From positions 1 to 41,912 of the forward strand of contig CALGRZ010000114.1 of NCBI GenBank assembly GCA_937880705.1: a stretch of DNA of 41,912 nucleotides, in the 5' to 3' direction. Under the pieces are notes generated by a model, which saw only the letters and a program-made list of their open reading frames with translations, was not told the DNA's origin and ran no database searches. A program made the translations under genes and the position numbers. The stretch comes from an uncultured Alistipes sp. (GTDB lineage Bacteria > Bacteroidota > Bacteroidia > Bacteroidales > Rikenellaceae). Within the stretch, counting starts at the first letter, position 1; every line of letters begins with the position of its first letter. Below are positions 16,482-24,447 of the stretch, in pieces.

Positions 16482-17357
16482 ATGAAAGGCATTGTCCTCG
16501 CGGGCGGGAATGGCACGCGACTGTATCCCATCACGAAGGGTATCAGCAAGCAGCTGCTGCCCGTCTACGATAAGCCGATGATATACTACCCTATCTCGGT
16601 GCTTATGCTTGCCGGTATTCGTGACATTCTCATAATCTCGACACCCCACGACCTGCCCGGCTTCCGTCGCCTGCTGGGTGATGGCTCGGACTATGGCGTA
16701 AGATTCGAGTATGCCGAGCAGCCACAGCCCAATGGTCTTGCCGAGGCCTTTATCATCGGCGAGGAGTTTATCGGCAAGGAGTCGGTGTGTCTGGTCTTGG
16801 GCGACAACATCTTCTATGGTCAGGGCTTCACGGGCATGCTCAAACATGCCGTTGAGGTGGCCGAGAAGGAGTCGAAGGCGACAATATTTGGCTATCAGGT
16901 GCAGGATCCCGAGCGTTTTGGCGTGGCCGAGATTGATGACAAGTGCAATGTCGTGAGCATCGAGGAGAAGCCCGCGATGCCCAAGTCGAACTACGCCGTT
17001 GTGGGCCTCTACTTCTACCCCAACAAGGTTGTGGATGTGGCAAAAGGCATAAGACCGTCGGCGCGTGGCGAGCTGGAGATAACATCCGTCAATGATGTAT
17101 TCCGTCGTGATGGTGAGCTAAAGCTCCAGGTGCTGGGCCGAGGCTTTGCGTGGTTGGACACCGGCACGCAGGAGTCGCTGTTTGATGCCTCGCGTTTTGT
17201 CGAGGTTATCGAGACCCGCCAGTGTGTTCAGGTTGCCTGCTTGGAGGAGATTGCCTGGCGCAAGGGTTGGATAAGTGATGAGGACTTGTTGCGTCTGGCA
17301 GAGCCCATGAAGAGTAACAGCTACGGAGAGTATATGATTAAACTCGTAAGGAGGTAA
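16482..17357 (+). CDS. rfbA: Glucose-1-phosphate thymidylyltransferase (RmlA)
   Basis: A 291-residue sugar nucleotidyltransferase making dTDP-glucose from glucose-1-phosphate and dTTP, first step of dTDP-L-rhamnose synthesis. The signature [16 protein letters not shown] is at residues 3-18, [16 protein letters not shown] follows, and [10 protein letters not shown] carries the metal-binding Asp. [19 protein letters not shown] and the C-terminal [10 protein letters not shown] are canonical. Length matches RmlA (about 290). The rfbC gene begins 3 bases after its stop, giving the tight order rfbA-rfbC-rfbD-rfbB. Confidence 0.97.
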   Translation: MKGIVLAGGNGTRLYPITKGISKQLLPVYDKPMIYYPISVLMLAGIRDILIISTPHDLPGFRRLLGDGSDYGVRFEYAEQPQPNGLAEAFIIGEEFIGKESVCLVLGDNIFYGQGFTGMLKHAVEVAEKESKATIFGYQVQDPERFGVAEIDDKCNVVSIEEKPAMPKSNYAVVGLYFYPNKVVDVAKGIRPSARGELEITSVNDVFRRDGELKLQVLGRGFAWLDTGTQESLFDASRFVEVIETRQCVQVACLEEIAWRKGWISDEDLLRLAEPMKSNSYGEYMIKLVRR

Positions 17358-17360
17358 AGT

Positions 17361-17924
17361 ATGGCAGTTATCAAGACCGCAATAGAGGGCGTTCTAATCA
17401 TCGAGCCCAAGGTATTTGGGGACGAGCGAGGCTACTTCTTCGAGAGTTACAACGAGGAGCGTTTCCGTGCCGAGACAGGCATCGAGACGCGCTTTGTGCA
17501 AGATAACGAGAGCAGGTCGAGGTATGGCGTTCTGCGTGGCCTACACTTTCAGCGTCCGCCTCATGCACAGGCGAAGCTGGTGCGTGTCGTGAGGGGCAGA
17601 GTCCTCGATGTTGCGGTAGATATCCGCAGGGGCAGCCCCACCTATGGCAGGTATGTTGCCGTGGAGCTCTCCGAGGAGAACCACCGCCAGCTCTTCCTGC
17701 CTCGCGGCATGGCACACGGCTTTGTGGTGTTGAGCGACGAGGCTATCTTCCAGTACAAATGCGACAACCTCTACCACCCCGAGAGCGAGGGTGCTATTGC
17801 ATGGAACGACACCACGATAGCCATCGACTGGGGCATCGCAGAGGCGGATATATGCCTCTCGGAGAAAGATAAGCACAACCCCACCATCACCGATATTGGC
17901 GAAGCGTTCATCTATGGCAAATAA
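17361..17924 (+). CDS. rfbC: dTDP-4-dehydrorhamnose 3,5-epimerase (RmlC)
   Basis: A 187-residue cupin-fold epimerase acting third in dTDP-L-rhamnose synthesis. Conserved stretches are EPKVFGDERGYFFESYNEERF, FVQDNESRSRYGVLRGLHFQ (with the catalytic His), AKLVRVVRGRVLDVAVDIR, FLPRGMAHGFVVLSD and YKCDNLYHPESEGAIAWND. Length is usual for the family. It starts 3 bases after rfbA, and its last 11 bases overlap the start of rfbD. Confidence 0.97.
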   Translation: MAVIKTAIEGVLIIEPKVFGDERGYFFESYNEERFRAETGIETRFVQDNESRSRYGVLRGLHFQRPPHAQAKLVRVVRGRVLDVAVDIRRGSPTYGRYVAVELSEENHRQLFLPRGMAHGFVVLSDEAIFQYKCDNLYHPESEGAIAWNDTTIAIDWGIAEADICLSEKDKHNPTITDIGEAFIYGK

Positions 17925-18798
17925 GATCCTGGTTACGGGGGCCAACGGTCAGTTGGGCAACGAGATACGCATCTTGGCAAAGAGCAGTGCCGACAGTTAT
18001 ATCTTCACCGATATTGTCGGTGATGCCAAGACCCTATATCTCGACATCACCGACATGGATGCCGTGCGCAGGGTGGTTGCCGACAATGGTGTGAACGTAG
18101 TTGTAAACTGCGCCGCCTACACCAACGTCGACAAGGCGGAGGAGGAGATGGAAAAGGCCGAACTGCTCAACGCCACGGCACCTGCATATCTTGCCAAGGC
18201 CATAGAGGAGGTCAGAGGTCTTTTGGTGCATATCTCGACCGACTATGTCTTTGGTGGCGAGAGCGACAGGCCCTACACCGAGGATCGGCCGACAGCACCT
18301 ACGAGTGTCTACGGTCGCACAAAACTCGCCGGTGAGGAGGCAATTATCGCAAGTGGCTGCCACCATGTCATTATCCGCACGGCGTGGCTCTACTCGGAGT
18401 TTGGCAAGAACTTCTGCAAAACGATGATTAGCCTCACGTCAACCAAGCCACAGATCAAGGTTGTCGATGACCAGATAGGCTCGCCCACCTATGCACGCGA
18501 CCTCGCAAGGGCCATAGGGGTGGTTGTGGCTCAATATGATGGCACACAGCGTGGCATCTACCACTACTCCAACGAGGGCATCTGCTCATGGTGTGAGTTC
18601 GCAAGGACCATTGCCGAGCTCTATGGCACAACCGAGTGCGACATCCAGCCCTGCACGAGTGCAGAGTTTCAGAGCGCGGTAAAACGCCCAGCCTACTCCG
18701 CCCTCGACAAGAGCAAGATCAAGGCGACGTTTGGCGTTGATGTACCCCATTGGAGGGAGTCGCTCGCAGAGTGCATCCAAAACATTAAGAAGCTGTAA
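17914..18798 (+). CDS. rfbD: dTDP-4-dehydrorhamnose reductase (RmlD)
   Basis: A 294-residue SDR that reduces dTDP-4-keto-L-rhamnose to dTDP-L-rhamnose. I start it at ATG 17914, which opens directly into the Rossmann strand NKILVTGANGQLGNEI. The in-frame ATG at 17896 would add six residues and increase the overlap with rfbC from 11 to 29 bases. Motifs include VVNCAAYTNVDKAEEE, HISTDYVFGG and the catalytic YGRTKLAGE (YxxxK). The ending PAYSALDKSKIKATFG is typical of RmlD. The next gene follows after 3 bases. Confidence 0.96.
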   Translation: MANKILVTGANGQLGNEIRILAKSSADSYIFTDIVGDAKTLYLDITDMDAVRRVVADNGVNVVVNCAAYTNVDKAEEEMEKAELLNATAPAYLAKAIEEVRGLLVHISTDYVFGGESDRPYTEDRPTAPTSVYGRTKLAGEEAIIASGCHHVIIRTAWLYSEFGKNFCKTMISLTSTKPQIKVVDDQIGSPTYARDLARAIGVVVAQYDGTQRGIYHYSNEGICSWCEFARTIAELYGTTECDIQPCTSAEFQSAVKRPAYSALDKSKIKATFGVDVPHWRESLAECIQNIKKL

Positions 18799-18801
18799 AC
18801 A

Positions 18802-19872
18802 ATGGCAAGACGAAGTATAGTTATCACCGGTGGTGCGGGCTTTATCGGCTCGCATGTTGCTCGCCTCTTTGTGAACAAATACCCCGAATACAACATTATC
18901 AACCTCGACAAACTCACCTATGCTGGCAACCTCGCAAACCTCAAAGATGTGGAGGCAAAGCCCAACTATAAGTTTGTGAAGATGGATATATGCGACTTTG
19001 AGGCCCTCTACGACCTGATGCAGCGCGAGAAGATTGACGGCATCATCCACCTCGCTGCCGAGAGCCATGTAGACCGCTCGATCAAGGACCCCTTCACCTT
19101 TGCCAAGACCAACGTGATGGGCACCCTGTCGCTTTTGCAGGCGGCAAAGCTCTATTGGGAGGCCCTTCCCGAGGGGTATGAGGGCAAACGCTTCTACCAC
19201 ATCTCAACCGACGAGGTCTATGGTGCGCTGGACTTTAACGACGAGCTCTTTACCGAGCAGACACCCTATAATCCCCACTCACCCTACTCGGCAGCCAAGG
19301 CCTCGAGCGACCACTTTGTGCGTGCCTACCACGACACCTACGGCATGCCGACCATCGTCACCAACTGCTCGAACAACTATGGCCCCTATCAGTTTCCCGA
19401 GAAGCTGATACCGCTCTTTATCAACAACATCCGCAAGGGCAAGCCTCTGCCCGTGTATGGCCGGGGCGAGAATGTCAGGGACTGGCTCTATGTCGAGGAC
19501 CACGCGAGGGCGATAGACATAATCTTCCACAAGGGCAAGGTGGCCGAGACGTACAACATCGGCGGTTTCAACGAGTGGAAGAATATCGACCTTATCAAGG
19601 TCATTATCAAGACCGTAGACCGCATCTTGGGCAACCCCGAGGGTCACTCCCTCGGTCTGATAACCTACGTTACCGACCGTCTGGGCCACGATGCCCGCTA
19701 TGCCATTGACTCCTCGAAGTTACGCAAGGAGCTTGGCTGGGAGCCCTCGCTCCAATTCGAGGAGGGTATCGAGAAGACCGTGCGCTGGTATCTGGATAAC
19801 GAGGCGTGGATGGACAATGTCACCTCGGGCGACTACCAGAGGTACTACGACGATATGTACCAATCGAGATAA
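18802..19872 (+). CDS. rfbB: dTDP-glucose 4,6-dehydratase (RmlB)
   Basis: A 356-residue extended SDR catalysing the second step of the rhamnose pathway. VITGGAGFIGSHVARLF is the NAD-binding loop (residues 6-22), then NLDKLTYAGNLANL, HLAAESHVDRSI, STDEVYG with catalytic Asp-Glu, and YSAAKASSDHFV with YxxxK. RDWLYVEDHARAID and DRLGHDARYAID complete the family pattern. It is the last gene of the polysaccharide locus: a perfect 15-bp hairpin terminator starts 28 bases after the stop. Confidence 0.97.
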   Translation: MARRSIVITGGAGFIGSHVARLFVNKYPEYNIINLDKLTYAGNLANLKDVEAKPNYKFVKMDICDFEALYDLMQREKIDGIIHLAAESHVDRSIKDPFTFAKTNVMGTLSLLQAAKLYWEALPEGYEGKRFYHISTDEVYGALDFNDELFTEQTPYNPHSPYSAAKASSDHFVRAYHDTYGMPTIVTNCSNNYGPYQFPEKLIPLFINNIRKGKPLPVYGRGENVRDWLYVEDHARAIDIIFHKGKVAETYNIGGFNEWKNIDLIKVIIKTVDRILGNPEGHSLGLITYVTDRLGHDARYAIDSSKLRKELGWEPSLQFEEGIEKTVRWYLDNEAWMDNVTSGDYQRYYDDMYQSR

Positions 19873-19900
19873 GGCGAGCAGTTATTTGAGCTCGAAGCGA

Positions 19901-19935
19901 ACAAGCCCCAAAGGTCGGCGACCTTTGGGGCTTGT
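19901..19935 (+). terminator. Rho-independent terminator after rfbB
   Basis: Perfect inverted repeat: ACAAGCCCCAAAGGT (19901-19915), loop CGGCG, and the exact complement at 19921-19935, followed by TTGTTCT. It marks the end of the polysaccharide transcription unit. Confidence 0.9.
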
Positions 19936-20014
19936 TTGTTCTATGTTGCCACCACATCATTTCAACGATAAATCTACCAATTTAGCTGTTTTTAAGCAAA
20001 TTAGCCACCTGTTT

Positions 20015-20046
20015 TTTGGCCGTTTAAATATAAATATTTATCTTTG
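20015..20046 (+). promoter_or_regulatory. Bacteroidetes-type promoter of the lipoprotein operon
   Basis: TTTG at 20015-20018 and TATCTTTG (TAnnTTTG) at 20039-20046 are separated by 20 bases, matching the -33/-7 consensus of Bacteroidetes sigma-ABfr promoters. Transcription would start near 20053, leaving a leader of about 100 bases before the ATG at 20154. Confidence 0.75.
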
Positions 20047-20052
20047 TGCGGT

Positions 20053-20153
20053 TATTGGGTCCGGTGTGTTCGCACAATCGACCATATTGGCAAGAATCAA
20101 TGTAACACCTGCGAAGATACTCCTCGTTGAGTTCTTCGCTTAACTGTCTAAAA
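20053..20153 (+). promoter_or_regulatory. Structured 5' leader of the lipoprotein operon
   Basis: Two hairpins are visible in the predicted leader. TGTG-TTCG-CACA at 20065-20076 has a UUCG tetraloop, with partly matching flanks extending it. The second is GCGAAGA(T)ACTC, from 20111, pairing with GAGTTCTTCGC ending at 20139: 11 pairs with one bulged T, only 14 bases before the start codon. No known riboswitch was recognised. Confidence 0.45.
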
Positions 20154-21290
20154 ATGGTTTCTAATTTTGTTAGGCGCGTTTGGAGCGTAGCTCTTGTGTG
20201 CGCTATTTTTACTATCAGCTGTGAGAAGCCGCAGCCTATCAATGCCTACGACGTGCAGTTGTCGACACACGGTGTGGCCATTGATGCATGTGGCGGTGAG
20301 CGCAGAATTGAGGTGAAGGCCTTTATTGCGGAGAACGACTCGTGGAGCGTGGAGCGCATCGGCAACGAGGAGTGGTTTGAGTGCAGTGTCGAAGGCAACG
20401 ACATCGTTGTACGCATCGCAGCCAACGACAGCACACAGGTGCGCGAGGGCGAGTTCAACGTGATCAGCGACAAGGCATCGTTCGAGCCCCGCCGCGTAAC
20501 CGTAACGCAGGAGGCCTCGGAGATGACCATATTGCGTGTTGATGCCCCCGAGAGCTATATGTTCGACTCTGCCAAATCGAGCTACACCTTTGGCGTGAGT
20601 GCCAATGTGGAGTGGGACATCACCACCACAGCAGAGTGGATCATGCTCGATGCCGAGCCCAAATCGCACCGTGCAACGATCACGGTAGATGCCAACGATG
20701 GTGAGGCTGTGCGTAACGCAGAGGTGACGATCACGGCCGGCGACAAGTCCTACACCATCGCCGTGGAGCAGGATATTCACGCCAACAACGCCTACTACCG
20801 TCTGTTAGGCAAGTGGGAGATCACCGCCTTAAAGTGGTTCTACTCACCCAATGGCTCACTCAACAGCCTCGACTACTCGCCCAACCCCACGGACTACTAC
20901 CTGATCTTCGATATCGAGGAGGTGGAGTACGGCAAGACCCTTAAGATGTCGGACTTCCTCTATCCCGGCACCGCGCTTGAGGTGCGTTTTGACAAGGAGA
21001 GCGGCGGTATTGTGATACCCTTCGGATGGACTGTGCTGTCGTACGACGTATTCTTCTATGTCACCTTGGTCAGCTCAACACAGTTCTCGTATGCCTCGTT
21101 GGAGGTAGAGGCCACACCCAACGAGGAGGCCACGACACTTACCCTCGACCTGCCCACGGTCGATGGCTTCAACTACGTCGGCTTCGGCCTCTGGACATAC
21201 AACGACAATGGCGATAAGGTGGCCGTAGGCTCGAACTATCGACCCACGATGTTCCCTATGGGTGATGTACAATTCATTAAGAAAAAGTAG
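20154..21290 (+). CDS. BACON-domain lipoprotein
   Basis: A 378-residue predicted lipoprotein, first gene of the operon. I start it at ATG 20154 (an in-frame ATG lies at 20127) because this gives a clean signal peptide, with basic residues R7-R8, a hydrophobic core and Cys23 in FTISC. Two BACON-like domains follow: about residues 35-115, with the WSVERIGNEEWFECS pattern and ending VTVTQEAS, and about 120-205, with WDITTTAEWIML ending IAVEQD. BACON domains usually bind glycans or mucin or act as spacers in Bacteroidetes surface proteins. The last roughly 165 residues, from YRLLGKWEI, are a beta-rich domain I do not recognise, perhaps lipocalin-like. The next gene starts 2 bases after its stop. 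Confidence 0.82.
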   Translation: MVSNFVRRVWSVALVCAIFTISCEKPQPINAYDVQLSTHGVAIDACGGERRIEVKAFIAENDSWSVERIGNEEWFECSVEGNDIVVRIAANDSTQVREGEFNVISDKASFEPRRVTVTQEASEMTILRVDAPESYMFDSAKSSYTFGVSANVEWDITTTAEWIMLDAEPKSHRATITVDANDGEAVRNAEVTITAGDKSYTIAVEQDIHANNAYYRLLGKWEITALKWFYSPNGSLNSLDYSPNPTDYYLIFDIEEVEYGKTLKMSDFLYPGTALEVRFDKESGGIVIPFGWTVLSYDVFFYVTLVSSTQFSYASLEVEATPNEEATTLTLDLPTVDGFNYVGFGLWTYNDNGDKVAVGSNYRPTMFPMGDVQFIKKK

Positions 21291-21292
21291 CT

Positions 21293-24200
21293 ATGAGATC
21301 TCTTCGATATATACTCTGCCTTGTGGCAATGGCCACGCTCATGTCGTGCAGCCATGACCAGATAGATAACACCCCTCCCGTTTCCGAGGGTCGCATAATG
21401 CTTGACGTGAGCTCCGAGAGTTCGCTCTTTGCCACTATCGACAATCTGCCCACCATCGGCTTTAAGAGCCGTGGCGGTGAGCTTGCGCTGGATGTCGTGA
21501 GCAATGCCCCGTCATGGAGCTACATGGTCGAGGGCGACTGGCTGATGACCTCCTCGGACGACAACTTCCTCTATGTCTCGGCTGATGCCAACGGCTCTAT
21601 GGAGCGTCGCGAGGCGGTCATTGAGATCGTTGCCGGCGAGGGTGAGCGCACCGCTTCGTGCCGTATCGCTGTTCGTCAGAATGGTGCCGGCGAGCCCGAG
21701 ATCACACTGCTCGCCACGGAGCACAACTTCGAGGCACACACCGACCTTCAGCACACCATCGGCGTGGAGGCATCTACCGAGGATTGGACCTTCGATGCCA
21801 CATGCAGCTGGTTGCTTATCGAGCCTACGGCCGAGGGTCTTTGCCTCACGGCCGATGACAACACCACAAACGCCAAGCGTTCGACACGCATCGTTGTGCG
21901 CGCCTCGGAGTCCGAAGATAGCGACTTTGCCACACTCGACATCACACAGGATGGCTCGGCATTTATCGTGGTGAGCACACGCAACGTGGCCACCGACGAC
22001 GATGGTGGCACAAGGGTGATAAGCATCAATTCCAACCCCGAGCTTGAGTGGGATGTCGACAATATCTCGGACGAGTGGTTTACGCTGGAGAAGGGCGATG
22101 GCTCGCTTACCGTCGTTGTGGAGTCCAACATCGGTGGCAACGAGCGCAACGGCTCGTTCAGCATCATGGTTGGCGATGAGAACAACCACGCGGAGGCCAC
22201 AATCAACGTCCTTCAGATTGGCCCCGACACCGAGGAGCTCATCTACGAGATCGAGGTTACGGAGCCTAACCAGCGCATCACAGCGGCACCGGTGATCTCG
22301 CCCAGTGGCGGTGGTCAGATCGTTGTTGACTGGGGCGATGGCTCTGAAGCGGAGGAGTTTATCGAGGTGCGCGGCTACCACAACTACGCCACACCCGGCC
22401 TCTATACCATCACCATCACGGGTGAGGCCAAGTCGCTGAAGTTTGGCGAGGATGATGCCATAACCACCTCGCTGCGCAATGTCATCTCGTGGGGTAAGAT
22501 GGGCTACACCCAAGCCACGGATATGTGTCTTGGATGCTCACGCCTGGAGTATATCCCCAACGATGTTGCCGGCTCGTTTGAGAATGTCAAGACCTTCAAC
22601 GGCGCCTTCTCATGTTGCGAGTCACTACGCGAGATTCCCGCAGGTCTGTTCCGCTATGCCACCGCAGCAAAGCGTTTCGAGGACTGCTTCTCGCACTCGG
22701 CATCTATAAGCGAGATCCCCGCCACGCTATTTGAGAACTGCTCGTTGGCCGAGGATCTCTCGTATGCCTTCTACGCGACAGGTACAGGCATCGTAGATAC
22801 CAACCAGACACTCACCAACTTCTCGTCGGTAAGCGAGCAGGTGAGGGGTGGTCGCCTGAAGAGCCTTCCCGAGGGTCTGTTTGCCAACTGCCCCAACATC
22901 ACGCAGCTGGACTACATCTTTGGTGCTACCGCCATTGAGTCTATCCCCTCGGATATCTTCTCATCGGCAAGTGCTGCGACAAAGCTCACGGGTGCCTTCT
23001 CGGCGTGCGTATGCTTAAGGAGCATCCCCTACGACCTTATGGCTAATGCCACCGCCGCAACCGACATCAAGTATATGTTTGCAGGTTGCTCGTCGATTAC
23101 CGAGATACCGTCGGGCGTATTCCGCAACAACTCGGCCGTGACCAACCTCGAGTATATCTTCTACAAGACGGGCGTCAGCAGCCTGCAGGCCGGCATCTTC
23201 GAGGGTCTCACGGGCGTAAAGACCATCGGTGCCGTATTCCAGGATTGTCAGAACCTGACCACCATTGAGGAGGGTCTATTTGACGGCCTCACGGCGGCCA
23301 AGTCGTTCCGCTACTGCTTTGCCGACTGTACCGCATTGCGCAGCATCCCCGAGGGTCTGCTCCGCGATATGACCTTGGCCTACGAGTTCACCTACATGTT
23401 CCACAACACGGCCCTTGAGTCGGTGCCTGCGGCTCTCTTTAAGGATGCCCGCGACTACTCGTCTGCCGACTTTACCTATATGTTCTCGGAGTGCGCAAAC
23501 CTCAAGACCGTGCCCGCAGGGCTGTTCGACACCTTCACGAAGGTGACATCGCCGGGCTATCGCAACCTGTTCGACAATTCGGGCATCGAGACCATTCCCG
23601 CAGGGCTGTTTGCCAAGAGCACAAATGTGTCAACGGGCTTCGAGAGCCTTTTTGAGAACTGCCCCAAGCTGCACACCATCGAGGGCTCTATCTTCCCCGA
23701 GAATAGTGGCGTGACATCTATCGGCTATGCCTTCTGCAACTGCCCCGAACTGAAGAATATCCCCGAGGATCTGTTCAAGCCCTTCGGCGAGGCAAAGCTC
23801 AAGTTTACCGCGACATTTGCCGCATGCTCATCGCTCGAGGAGCTTCCCGCAGCACTCTTTAGTGCCAACAGCAAGGCGAAGCAGTTCTCAGAGACCTTTG
23901 CCGACTGCTCATCGCTGAAGAGCATCCCCGAGGGTCTGCTCGATGCTTGCGTGGATATCACCACCGTCAAGGGCATGTTCCACGGCTGCACAGCCCTGGA
24001 GAGCATCCCCGAGGGTCTGTTTGCCCACAACATCGCCATCACCTCGTTCGAGAAGACATTTGCCGAGTGTTCGAGCCTCAAGACCATCCCCGCAGCCCTC
24101 TTCTCGGCCATAGGCACCAAGACCTCGAGCATCACATTTGCGGACTGTTTTGCCCTCTGCACATCGCTCGAGAGCATCCCTGCATCGCTGTTCGACACCG

Positions 24201-24436
24201 TGCGCCGCATCAACTATATCGACGGCTGCTTCGACGGTTGTTCATCGCTTAGGGGCGAGTCGCCCTACACCACCATCGTGGCCGAGGATGGCACCGAGAC
24301 GAAGGTGCACCTCTACGAGCGCACCCGAGGCGATGACTTCCCCATCGTGCCCGCGTCGGACTCGGCACACAAGGCTTGCTTCGCAGGATGCACCAACCTT
24401 ACCGACTATTCAGAGATGCCCTCATCGTGGAAATAA
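21293..24436 (+). CDS. Large surface lipoprotein: three BACON-like domains, WGDG domain and 20 leucine-rich-like repeats
   Basis: A 1047-residue lipoprotein with a type II signal peptide (LMSC, Cys19). Three BACON-like domains are at about residues 50-131, 135-220 and 223-309, each ending in a strand of the IxVxQ type. Residues about 318-410 form a small domain with VVDWGDGSE and YATPGLYTITITGE, the kind that precedes 26-residue repeats in BspA-like surface proteins. From residue 418 to about 990, I count 20 copies of a unit near 24 residues long with consensus LxxIPxxLFxxxxxxxxFxxxFxxC. Such repeats form extended leucine-rich-like surfaces used in adhesion or binding. It is the second gene of the operon; its ligand is unknown. 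Confidence 0.85.
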   Translation: MRSLRYILCLVAMATLMSCSHDQIDNTPPVSEGRIMLDVSSESSLFATIDNLPTIGFKSRGGELALDVVSNAPSWSYMVEGDWLMTSSDDNFLYVSADANGSMERREAVIEIVAGEGERTASCRIAVRQNGAGEPEITLLATEHNFEAHTDLQHTIGVEASTEDWTFDATCSWLLIEPTAEGLCLTADDNTTNAKRSTRIVVRASESEDSDFATLDITQDGSAFIVVSTRNVATDDDGGTRVISINSNPELEWDVDNISDEWFTLEKGDGSLTVVVESNIGGNERNGSFSIMVGDENNHAEATINVLQIGPDTEELIYEIEVTEPNQRITAAPVISPSGGGQIVVDWGDGSEAEEFIEVRGYHNYATPGLYTITITGEAKSLKFGEDDAITTSLRNVISWGKMGYTQATDMCLGCSRLEYIPNDVAGSFENVKTFNGAFSCCESLREIPAGLFRYATAAKRFEDCFSHSASISEIPATLFENCSLAEDLSYAFYATGTGIVDTNQTLTNFSSVSEQVRGGRLKSLPEGLFANCPNITQLDYIFGATAIESIPSDIFSSASAATKLTGAFSACVCLRSIPYDLMANATAATDIKYMFAGCSSITEIPSGVFRNNSAVTNLEYIFYKTGVSSLQAGIFEGLTGVKTIGAVFQDCQNLTTIEEGLFDGLTAAKSFRYCFADCTALRSIPEGLLRDMTLAYEFTYMFHNTALESVPAALFKDARDYSSADFTYMFSECANLKTVPAGLFDTFTKVTSPGYRNLFDNSGIETIPAGLFAKSTNVSTGFESLFENCPKLHTIEGSIFPENSGVTSIGYAFCNCPELKNIPEDLFKPFGEAKLKFTATFAACSSLEELPAALFSANSKAKQFSETFADCSSLKSIPEGLLDACVDITTVKGMFHGCTALESIPEGLFAHNIAITSFEKTFAECSSLKTIPAALFSAIGTKTSSITFADCFALCTSLESIPASLFDTVRRINYIDGCFDGCSSLRGESPYTTIVAEDGTETKVHLYERTRGDDFPIVPASDSAHKACFAGCTNLTDYSEMPSSWK
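22544..24255 (+). repeat. Coding region of 20 leucine-rich-like repeats (about 24 residues each)
   Basis: Repeat starts can be followed at IPNDV, IPAGLF, IPATLF, LPEGLF, IPSDIF, IPYDLM, IPSGVF and so on to IPASLF. The SIPEGL(F/L) form recurs at several positions, and codons are often the same (agcatccccgagggtctg), so recent unit duplication or conversion is likely. One longer unit with an insertion lies between repeats 3 and 4. Confidence 0.8.
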
Positions 24437-24447
24437 TTTGAGTTGCT

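Noticed and set aside
16032..16847. Minus-strand open frame of 271 codons across the nucleotidyltransferase and rfbA genes
   Set aside because: It spans two confidently assigned genes and their gap on the other strand and shows no motif.
19691..20143. Open frame of 150 codons running past the end of rfbB into the intergenic region
   Set aside because: It overlaps rfbB in another frame, is Arg/Ser/Thr-rich as expected for a shadow frame, and crosses the strong terminator at 19901-19935.
21512..22513. Minus-strand open frame of 333 codons opposite the BACON part of the repeat lipoprotein
   Set aside because: Composition is that of an antisense shadow (Arg, His, Val, Leu bias), there is no signal or domain, and the + strand frame contains a lipobox and BACON domains.
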